Source: Virgibacillus sp. NKC19-3
GTDB lineage: Bacteria; Bacillota; Bacilli; Bacillales; Amphibacillaceae
Assembly (NCBI RefSeq): GCF_019837165.1
Contig: NZ_JAGYHC010000001.1
Coordinates: forward strand, 1,426,001 to 1,490,000
Direction: 5' to 3'
DNA length: 64,000 nucleotides
In this document: one piece after another, positions 54,749 through 62,900 of the stretch
Numbering within the stretch: the stretch's first letter is position 1
Layout of the letters: every line of letters begins with the position of its first letter
The notes under the pieces: generated by a model
Told to the model about the DNA's origin: nothing
Seen by the model: only the letters and a program-made list of their open reading frames with translations
The model's database searches: none
Position numbers and translations under genes: made by a program

Positions 54749-55924
54749 ATGTTTAATCTAACTAAAGAATTTTTAGAAAAGCACAAGGCAAATCATACAG
54801 CGACAGAAATAAAACAGCAGCCGCTAGCATGGCAGGAACTTGTTTCGATGATGTATCAACGGAAGGATGAGCTGAATGAGTTTATCACGTCCGTTTACCG
54901 AAAACACCAGCAAACCAGAGTTATTTTCACAGGTGCTGGTACATCAGCTTTCATAGGAGATATTCTATTACCGAAACTCCGTAAACAGACGGATGACCAG
55001 GTTCGATTTGAGGCTATTCCAACGACTGATATTGTTTCCAATCCGGAAGAATACTTGATCAAAGATATGCCAACGATTATGGTATCATTTGCCAGATCCG
55101 GTAATAGTCCGGAAAGTCTTGCATCTGTATCATTTGGAGAACAGCTGATTGATGACTTTTATCAAGTGGTTATTACATGCAACAAAGAAGGGAAATTAGC
55201 AAAAAAAGTTCGGAATAATGAGAAATCGGTCACAATTTTAACTCCAGAGAAGGCTCATGACCAAGGGTTTGCGATGACAAGTAGTTTCACATGTATGATG
55301 ATGGCGACTTACATCTTGTTTACACCTAACGTATTTACGAGTAACGCTGCTAGACAAGTAATTGCCAATGCGGAACAATTGATGGATACCGTAGCGGTTC
55401 AAGTGGATGATATTTTACAGTTTGATTTTGACCGGATTGCCTACTTGGGTTCGGGGTCGCTAAGTCAATTATCCCATGAAGCATCGCTGAAAATGCTTGA
55501 ATTGACAGCGGGAAAAGTTGCTGCAGTTTATGAATCTTCCCTGGGATTCCGTCATGGTCCAAAGTCTATTTTGAATGATTCATCGGTCGTTGTCCTGTTT
55601 ATGTCACAGGACACTTATACAAGAAAATATGATATGGACATGTTGCGAGAACTTTCAGGTGACGATTCCAATATGAAAGTCATTGCCGTAACCGAAAAGA
55701 AAGATCCGATAGTAGAAGAACTTGCAGACTGGACAATAGCTGTGAATGCCAGCCAGAATGCATTTACAAATGATTTCCATCTGGCATTCCTCTATATTAT
55801 TTTTGCCCAAGTTCTGGCAATGAAAAAATCTCTGCAATTAGGTATTACTCCGGACAATCCAAGCCCGAATGGTCGGGTGAACCGTGTAGTTCAGGGTGTT
55901 ACGATTCATGAGTACAAAGAATAA
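54749..55924 (+). CDS. agaS: AgaS, SIS-domain galactosamine-6-phosphate deaminase/isomerase
   Basis: 391 residues with two SIS domains. Key segments are IFTGAGTSAFIGD, VSFARSGNSPESLA, YLGSGSLSQLSHEASLKMLELTAG and the AgaS-type ESSLGFRHGPKS. It converts galactosamine 6-phosphate to tagatose 6-phosphate plus ammonia. ATG 54749 follows GGAGGATGG; ATG 54728 is poorly placed. It precedes the four PTS genes, as in aga clusters. A tagatose-6-phosphate kinase and aldolase are not encoded in the window. Confidence 0.93.
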   Translation: MFNLTKEFLEKHKANHTATEIKQQPLAWQELVSMMYQRKDELNEFITSVYRKHQQTRVIFTGAGTSAFIGDILLPKLRKQTDDQVRFEAIPTTDIVSNPEEYLIKDMPTIMVSFARSGNSPESLASVSFGEQLIDDFYQVVITCNKEGKLAKKVRNNEKSVTILTPEKAHDQGFAMTSSFTCMMMATYILFTPNVFTSNAARQVIANAEQLMDTVAVQVDDILQFDFDRIAYLGSGSLSQLSHEASLKMLELTAGKVAAVYESSLGFRHGPKSILNDSSVVVLFMSQDTYTRKYDMDMLRELSGDDSNMKVIAVTEKKDPIVEELADWTIAVNASQNAFTNDFHLAFLYIIFAQVLAMKKSLQLGITPDNPSPNGRVNRVVQGVTIHEYKE

Positions 55925-56022
55925 TGGGCAGGTCGTGTGGTGAGATTATGCTGCACGATTGAAGACAAATTATGATAGCGGTATCAAGAATGGTTAAAAT
56001 AAAACATTAGGAGATGACAAAA

Positions 56023-56508
56023 ATGGAACAAGGTCCAAATCTTTTAATCACAAGAATTGATAATCGGTTAATTCATGGACAAGTAGGGGTTACCTGGGCG
56101 AACCATTTAGGAGCAAATCTGGTGGTGGTTGCCAATGACGGAGTTGCTGGAGATGAAGTACAGCAAAATTTGATGGATATGGTGCTTCCGGATGTGATTC
56201 AAACACGTTATTTTACGTTACAGAAAACAATTGACATTATTCATAAAGCCGCGCCACGACAAAAGATATTCCTAGTTGTTCGTGATGTACATGATGTTCT
56301 GAAATTAAAAGAAGGGGGTGTGCCGATTGACCAGTTGAATATTGGCAATATGCACTTTGCTGAAGGGAAGAAACAAATTACTTCCACTATCTCCGTTGAT
56401 GATGACGATATTCAGGCATTTAAAAAGCTGAATGAATTGGGTGTGGAGATGGATATGCGTGGCGTACCGACCGATCGAAGCCAGGATATTATAAAGCTCA
56501 TTAGTTGA
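56023..56508 (+). CDS. PTS mannose/sorbose-family IIB component
   Basis: 161 residues. The phosphorylated histidine is His18 in ITRIDNRLIHGQV, followed by LVVVANDGVAGDEVQQNLM, as in AgaB/AgaV-type IIB proteins. AGGAG is adjacent to the ATG at 56014 and properly spaced for ATG 56023, which I chose. Cytoplasmic; passes phosphate from IIA to the incoming sugar. Confidence 0.93.
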   Translation: MEQGPNLLITRIDNRLIHGQVGVTWANHLGANLVVVANDGVAGDEVQQNLMDMVLPDVIQTRYFTLQKTIDIIHKAAPRQKIFLVVRDVHDVLKLKEGGVPIDQLNIGNMHFAEGKKQITSTISVDDDDIQAFKKLNELGVEMDMRGVPTDRSQDIIKLIS

Positions 56509-56551
56509 TAAGATTGCTAGTCTATATCATTAGATAGGGAGGGAGAAGTTT

Positions 56552-57325
56552 ATGTTACTGGAAGCAATTTTAATTGCTCTGTGGGCTGGTATTATCGGGA
56601 TTGATATGTACGTAGGGCTGTTGCATATTCACCGTCCGGTTGTTACTGGTCTTGTTGTTGGTCTTATTCTTGGAGATGTGACAACCGGTTTAATGGTTGG
56701 AGGAACACTTGAATTAGTTTGGATGGGAATGGTTCCGCTTGCTGGTGCACAGCCACCAAATGTTGTTATTGGCGGTACAATTGGAGCAGCATTCGGTATT
56801 ATCCTGGGAGTGGACGCGGAAGCTGCTGTTGGGATTGCGATTCCGTTTGCTGTAGCTGTGCAAGCTTTAATTACGTTATTGTTTACTGCGTTTGCACCTG
56901 TCATGCATAAAGCGGACCAGTATGCATTGGAGGCCAATTACCGAGGGATTGAGCGAATTAACTACATGGGAATAGGCATTCACTTTGTGTTTAATGCTAC
57001 TATTGCCTTTCTACCAATCTATTTTGGTGCAAATACAGCCAGTGCAGTCGTTGAATCAGCTCCACAGTGGATCATTGATGGTTTCTCCATTGCTGGGGGG
57101 ATTATGCCGGCGATCGGGTTTGCCATGCTGTTACGTATTATGATGAAAACAGAGTATATCATGTTTTTTATTGTCGGGTTTATCTTGGCGGCATATCTTG
57201 GATTACCAATTCTCGGTATTTCGTTAATCGGACTTGCGATTGCGCTGTATGATTTTTATCAAAACAAAAATAAAGGGAACGGTCCAACACCACCGAGAGA
57301 GGAGGAAATAACCGATGGCATCTAA
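56552..57325 (+). CDS. PTS mannose/sorbose-family IIC component
   Basis: 257-residue membrane protein with repeated glycine-rich hydrophobic segments (GLVVGLILGDVTTGLMVGGTLELVWMG, VVIGGTIGAAFGIILGVDAEAAVG), typical of AgaC/AgaW. With IID it forms the translocation pore. ATG 56552 follows GGAGGGAG, and the end overlaps the IID start by 11 bases. Confidence 0.94.
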   Translation: MLLEAILIALWAGIIGIDMYVGLLHIHRPVVTGLVVGLILGDVTTGLMVGGTLELVWMGMVPLAGAQPPNVVIGGTIGAAFGIILGVDAEAAVGIAIPFAVAVQALITLLFTAFAPVMHKADQYALEANYRGIERINYMGIGIHFVFNATIAFLPIYFGANTASAVVESAPQWIIDGFSIAGGIMPAIGFAMLLRIMMKTEYIMFFIVGFILAAYLGLPILGISLIGLAIALYDFYQNKNKGNGPTPPREEEITDGI

Positions 57326-58148
57326 TAGCTATGTTTATCAAGATCCTAGTGAGGGTGAACAACTTACCAATAAACAGCTGAATGGACTTGCTTTTCGATC
57401 AATGCTTCTGCAGGCTTCGTTTAACTATGAGCGAATGCAGGCTGGAGGTTGGCTGTATTCCATTCTTCCCGGACTTCGAAAAGCGCATAAGAATAAGCAG
57501 GACTTAAGTAAATCAATGAAAGATCACTTGGAGTTTTTTAACACTCATCCATTTGATGTCACGTTTATTATGGGTGTTATCTTGGCGATGGAACGGACGA
57601 AAGAGGATCGGGAAGCCATTAGAGGCATCAAAGTAGCCACCATGGGCCCGCTCGGGGGTATTGGTGACGCCTTATTTTACCTAACAGCTCTTCCAATTGC
57701 AGCTGGGATTGGATCATCACTTGCGATAGATGGCAACATATTCGGACCGATCGTGTTTCTGTTGTTGTTTAACGCAATTCATTTCGGTTCCCGCTTTGGA
57801 TTAATGCATTACGGCTATCGAACAGGCGTGAAAGCAATTGCGAAATTGAAAGAGGGAACACAAAAGGTATCCCGTGCCGCTTCGATTGTCGGTTTATCGG
57901 TTGTTGGCGGACTGATTGCAACCTATGTAGAATTTTCCATTGACTATACGTGGACACAGGGAGAAGCAGAACTTGATATCCAAAATGAAGTGCTCGATGA
58001 GATTATGCCGGCCCTTATTCCACTTGGTTATACCTTACTCATGTATTGGCTGTTAAAAAAAGGATTCTCCCCAATATGGCTGATTATTATTACTGTTGTT
58101 GTTGGTATAATTGGGTCAGGACTGGGAATTATGTCAGCAGGTGAATAA
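57315..58148 (+). CDS. PTS mannose/sorbose-family IID component
   Basis: 277 residues. Diagnostic segments QASFNYERMQAGGWLYSILPGLRK, FFNTHPFDVTFIMGVILAMER and ATMGPLGGIGDALFYLT are those of the IID family, with a hydrophobic C-terminal half. Start ATG 57315 lies inside the end of the IIC gene after GAGGAGG. Specificity (GalNAc or galactosamine) is inferred from agaS. Confidence 0.94.
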   Translation: MASNSYVYQDPSEGEQLTNKQLNGLAFRSMLLQASFNYERMQAGGWLYSILPGLRKAHKNKQDLSKSMKDHLEFFNTHPFDVTFIMGVILAMERTKEDREAIRGIKVATMGPLGGIGDALFYLTALPIAAGIGSSLAIDGNIFGPIVFLLLFNAIHFGSRFGLMHYGYRTGVKAIAKLKEGTQKVSRAASIVGLSVVGGLIATYVEFSIDYTWTQGEAELDIQNEVLDEIMPALIPLGYTLLMYWLLKKGFSPIWLIIITVVVGIIGSGLGIMSAGE

Positions 58149-58198
58149 GAAAGGGAAGGCTCTTTTCACAGAGTCTTCCTGTGTGTGGAGGAGATTAA

Positions 58199-58618
58199 AT
58201 GATTGGATTTGTATTGACCGGACATGGACCCTTTCCAGAAGGTGTTTTACAATCGGTGCAACTGATCACCGGCGAAGTTTCTCAGGTGAAAGTGGTTCCG
58301 TTTGAAACAGATACAATTAAATTACAAAATGAATTGGAGACGGCCATTGCGGAGGTAGATACTGGATCTGGTGTTGTTTGCTTCGCCGATTTGGCGGGGG
58401 GAACGCCATTCAATGTAAGCTCACGGATTGCCGTCGGGAAGGAAGCTGTACAGGTTATTGGAGGTATCAATACGCCTATGCTGCTAAGTGGATTTTTTCA
58501 GCGGGAGCAGGATCTGGACACCTTTGTGAATGCAGTTGTGCAGGAAGGTAAAGATAACATTAAACCTTTTGAAATGAACAAAAAAGAAAAAGCTGCGGAT
58601 CATAGCAATGGCATTTAA
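58199..58618 (+). CDS. PTS mannose/sorbose-family IIA component
   Basis: 139 residues with the phosphorylation site His9 in GFVLTGHGPFPEG and CFADLAGGTPFNVSSR, as in AgaF. ATG 58199 follows GGAGGAG. A small hairpin (GGAAGGCTC/GAGTCTTCC, about 58155-58180) separates it from the IID gene. It accepts phosphate from HPr and passes it to IIB. Confidence 0.94.
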   Translation: MIGFVLTGHGPFPEGVLQSVQLITGEVSQVKVVPFETDTIKLQNELETAIAEVDTGSGVVCFADLAGGTPFNVSSRIAVGKEAVQVIGGINTPMLLSGFFQREQDLDTFVNAVVQEGKDNIKPFEMNKKEKAADHSNGI

Positions 58619-58684
58619 ACAGGGATGTTGAAGTGTTCGCAGTGGGGGAGTTTATAAATATGGAAGCAAAAGGAAGTATACACC

Positions 58685-58893
58685 ATGAACTATTACGTAA
58701 AAGCAGATCATTTTTTACTCGAAACAGAAGAGCGTGAAGGTGGCTATTTGGAAAGACAGTGTTCGCTCATATGCAGAAGAAGGGCAAGAATCGCAATATC
58801 AATGGCTCGAAACAACAGGTTTGGAGAATTTAAATAAAGTGAAAAAGGCTATTAAGCATACAGCAACACCATGGACTGGGTTTATTGAGTAGG
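58685..58893 (+). pseudogene. Remnant of an AgaA/NagA-like amino-sugar-6-phosphate deacetylase (tentative)
   Basis: Behind AAGGAAG, ATG 58685 begins MNYYVKADHFLLETEEREGGYLE. A shift of one base near 58755 then gives DSVRSYAEEGQESQYQWLETTGL and ends TATPWTGFIE at 58893. The first 24 residues resemble the N-terminus of the AgaA-type GalNAc-6-phosphate deacetylases found in aga operons, but no metal-binding motif remains. Too short and damaged to function. Family assignment is from general resemblance and position after the PTS genes. Confidence 0.4.
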
Positions 58894-58908
58894 GTAGTAA
58901 AATGTAAA

Positions 58909-58940
58909 AACCAAGTTCAGTTAGAGTGAGCTTGGTTCTT
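58909..58940 (+). terminator. Probable terminator of the PTS operon
   Basis: AACCAAG (58909-58915) pairs with CTTGGTT (58931-58937), followed by CTT. Modest stem, convergent position before the minus-strand GntR gene. Confidence 0.5.
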
Positions 58941-59049
58941 ACTAACTGAAGAATATCACATGCTTAGCCTGAGATATGATTATTCTGAAATATATTGGCC
59001 TATAGTGTATTGATTTTTATACAATTAAGAGTTTATTTAACAGAAAATA

Positions 59050-59787
59050 TTAAACTAATTCGGTATAAAATTTACACCGATCTCCACGTACTATGGACTT
59101 ACAAAATTCTACTGGTTTTTTTGATGGGTCATACGCTATTCTTTCTAATAACAAGGCTGGAGATCCAACCTCTACCTCTAAATGAAATTTTTCTTCTTCT
59201 CGTATTAAAGTAGGTTCAAATGTTTCTTTAGCAGAGTTTACGGATATATTGAAATTATTGTTCAATATATTGTATAGTGGGGTACACGCCACGAACTTTA
59301 ATTTCTCCTCATTATTAATCAGTATTTTTGGTAAATAAGAACTTTCTAAAATAATTGGTTCATCGTTAGCATATCTTATCCTTTGTAACATGACGACTTG
59401 CTCTCCTTTTTCTATACGTAATGCTTTAGCTACTTGATGTGATGCCTCAATTACCTTTATACCTAACACAACATCTTTTGGTTTTAATCCTTTTTTACTA
59501 AGTACTTCACTAAAACTATAAAATGCAGATAGAGATTGTTCTATTTTGGGTAAGCTCACGAACGTTCCTTTGCCTTGGATTCGGTAAAGTATTCCTTCTT
59601 GAACTAAATCTTCAATTGCTCTTTTTGCTGTATTTCTGCTGACAGCAAACATTTCATATAGTTGATTTTCTGAATATATTTTGTCTCCCGGTTTCCATAT
59701 TTTCTTATCGATCTTCTCTATAATATGTTCTTTTAGTTGCTGATATAACGGCACAAAGATTGATGTATCCAATTGAAACTTTTCCAT
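59050..59787 (-). CDS. GntR-family (HutC subfamily) transcriptional regulator
   Basis: 245 residues. Winged helix with VPLYQQLKEHIIEKIDKKIW and NQLYEMFAVSRNTAKRAIEDLVQEGILYRIQGKGTFVS, then a UTRA effector domain (VVMLQRIRYANDEPIILESSYLP). It is a paralogue of the regulator at 53.9 kb. It lies downstream of the GH31 gene on the same strand, separated by a terminator, and has its own operator. Confidence 0.93.
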   Translation of the reverse strand: MEKFQLDTSIFVPLYQQLKEHIIEKIDKKIWKPGDKIYSENQLYEMFAVSRNTAKRAIEDLVQEGILYRIQGKGTFVSLPKIEQSLSAFYSFSEVLSKKGLKPKDVVLGIKVIEASHQVAKALRIEKGEQVVMLQRIRYANDEPIILESSYLPKILINNEEKLKFVACTPLYNILNNNFNISVNSAKETFEPTLIREEEKFHLEVEVGSPALLLERIAYDPSKKPVEFCKSIVRGDRCKFYTELV

Positions 59788-59834
59788 ATTATTTTTCTCC
59801 TTCAGTTATATGATATAAAGTAAAACTTCATTTA

Positions 59835-59849
59835 GTCAGAACTTCTGAC
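59835..59849 (-). promoter_or_regulatory. Candidate GntR operator
   Basis: GTCAGAACTTCTGAC is a perfect 7-bp palindrome with one central base, 48 bases upstream of the GntR start. Its sequence differs from GGTTATAACC before the other GntR gene, so the two regulators should not cross-bind. Confidence 0.65.
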
Positions 59850-59913
59850 ACTTTCTATAATTTTACCAGATAAGCATAAAAGTTTATACATCTTGTTTGG
59901 TTATTAGAAAACG

Positions 59914-59944
59914 AGGCATTCGCCAACACTTTGGGCGAATGCCT
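59914..59944 (-). terminator. Terminator downstream of the GH31 gene
   Basis: AGGCATTCGCC (59914-59924) pairs with GGCGAATGCCT (59934-59944); on the minus strand it is followed by CGTTTTC. Ends the GH31 transcript before the GntR gene. Confidence 0.85.
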
Positions 59945-59979
59945 TAGTAGCACTTATGCATTTTCTGCTTTCTATATAA

Positions 59980-62900
59980 TTATTGCCATTTTTCTAATAA
60001 GGAATCACTTTTTTCTTTCAACATGCTAAATCCTTGTTCTGAAATCAACTGATTTTTCCTTTGGTGATTCAATAATTGTTTAAAACTATTCATGTGTTTA
60101 ACAACTTTTTTGGCTTCTTCATTTCCTTCGTAATGGCTAACAGCTTCCAAATGCATCGTTAAGGAACGAACAGTGCTATTATCTTCAAATTCTCCTTCTT
60201 CGTTCAACTCTTCTACAAGTGACTTTATTTGAGCTGCACTGATCTCATCATCTTTGGGTTCTAATATATCTCCAATTTCATCAACTGTGTCAAAGGATGT
60301 GTTTAAAAGTAATGATCTTGTAATAGAGGCGTCAAACTCGGTATCTTCTCTTGCCTCTAATTTGACTGTGGCTATTGTTTCATTACCTTCCAATGTTGGC
60401 TGGGAACCTTTATTCGAGAGTGCCACCATCATTCTTTGTCCATTTTGTTTGGAATAATTCAACATATGTTTTGTGGCATCAGTTGGATTTATTCCGTCGT
60501 CTGCCAGTTTATATTTACTTGGATCAAATGTTAACTCTAAATTAAAAGCATTTATATCTTGCAGGTTATTTCCAATAATATCTACCGTGAACTCTTCTCC
60601 TTTTTCTAGTTGCAGTTTACTAGGTCTAACATCCAGTGATCCTTCTATTGACTCACCAGTTTCTTCAAGAGGTTCTTCGCCCAAGTGACTGGCTACATAC
60701 ATCAGGTCATAGGCGTCAATGACACCATTATAATTAATATCGCCTTTCATCACTTGATTCCAGGAACTATCCGTTTTGTCCACTCCCATATAACTTGCGA
60801 AGAAATTCAGATCATCTTCGCCTATTTCGCCTTCTGCTCCATCGGATATATTTTTTCCAACAACCCATCCCTCCGTTTTATTTTTCTTGTAAGGTCTGAA
60901 TTCTCTTGCAGATCCGAAGTCGCCTACACTATCTGTGATTGTTAATTTTATGAATCGAGCGTGTACGGTTTCATCAAAATCAATCGTTTTAAGTTGATTG
61001 TTTGCCTCAAAGGAACCATCTTTAACGATATTTTTATACGTTTTGCCATCTAAACTGACATCTAAATCGTAATTTAAAATCGTTCCATTGCCAGCATCTA
61101 TTCTAGGCAGATATTCAAATTTGTCTAAATCATAGGCAAGCTGCATATCGATTTCATATGTGTATGGTAGATTTGCCTCTCCCCATTCCGTATGCCATTG
61201 TGTATTTTCATCTCCATCTATTGCATTCTCGGCTTCTTCCCCTGATTGATAACTGCTTGCGGTTGCTGTCATATTTTCAGGTACATTTCGGAATGGGTCA
61301 AGTTCAGTTCTAACTTTTAGCTCTTCACTCCATTCTGAAGGCCCTTTTGTATTCACTGCTCGGACCTTATACGTATAGTCAGTATCGTAGTTTAAATCTG
61401 AGTGAGTAAAGTAAGGATCTTCGTCATTTTTCGTAAAGACGTTACTATGAATCACGCCATCTATCATTACTTCATATTGTACATTTTCATCTTCCACCTG
61501 ATCCCACTCTAATTTGATTTCATCGGCAGTAACCTCTTCCTCATTAGCTCGTAAATTGGTTGGAGTTTCAGGAACTTCGTCATCTATTACTTCCTCTTTT
61601 GGAGTGTTATTAAAACCATCTACAGTTAATGAAATATCATTCGCAGTGATATCTGTTTTCTCTATTTTCACATATAGTTTTGGTGTTGTTATTATTTCGT
61701 TATCTTCAAACTCTGACCCTTCTGTCGAATATTTATTCAAATTCGGTTCTTCATTATAGAAGAACACGTTACTTGATTCTTCATATTCTTCTTCCGTTTT
61801 TACTTCTGTTAAATCAATTTCTTCATCACCTATATGAACAGTTAAATCTTCAGGTTCTTGTTGTGTATTTACAATAAACTCTGTACCTCTGTCTTTAATT
61901 ATGCCATCATATCCGTTTCCTTTCGCTTTATCAACGGTTATAACAGCTGTATCTTCTTCAACAATGGAAGTGATCTTCGTTCGCATATTTTTATTATCTT
62001 TATAATCCACACTCTCACCATCATCTTCATACATGGTGAACTCCGATTCTCCTTCTGGGTATATATCAAATATTCTATTTTCCGTACCATCTAACTCATC
62101 AGGTGAGTTGTTTTCCGGTGCCATTGGAATAATTGCACCATTTTTTACAAATACAGGGGTCTTCCATAGTGGAGCTTCGAAATTATGAATCACGGAACCG
62201 CCCTCATATTGCTCACCTGTAAAATAGTCTATCCAAACTTGATCCTCATCTGGAAGGTATATTTCATCTCTTACCCCTGCTTCATGGTCGCTTTCCTTAT
62301 AAACAGGAGCAACTAAAAGATTAGGACCCCACATATACTGATATTGCGTTTCCGTTCCATACGTATATGGATCATCTGGATATTCAAGCATCATCCCTCT
62401 AACCATTGGCATAGACTCAGACGTTGATTCTTCAGCAATCGTATAATTATACGGAAGCATTTGTGACTTCAATTTCAAATACAACCTATTTATGGAAGCA
62501 TATGGCTCACCATAATTCCAAGGGGTTTTCTCGTGTGTATAATCGTCACCACTTGAAGCCCAACCATCCATATCTAACTGCGTAGGAGTAAATGTTTTCC
62601 ACTGGAAATCTCTAGTTTGAATGACTTCATCTCCACCAAATATGCCATCCATGTCTGAACCGACATTTGGGTTACCTGATAAACCTGCTCCAATGTAAGT
62701 TGGGATATGCATTCTTATATATTCCCAGTTGCCACCATATTGATCACCCGACCAAAGACTCGCATATCGCTGAGTGCCTGCCCAACCATTTAATGAAACG
62801 ATGAAAGGACGAGCTCCACCAGAGTTTTCTTCTTTGGAAATACCTTCTGCAGCTAGTCGTGTAGCATCTAATGCCATGGAATAGCCTGGACCAACCCAAG

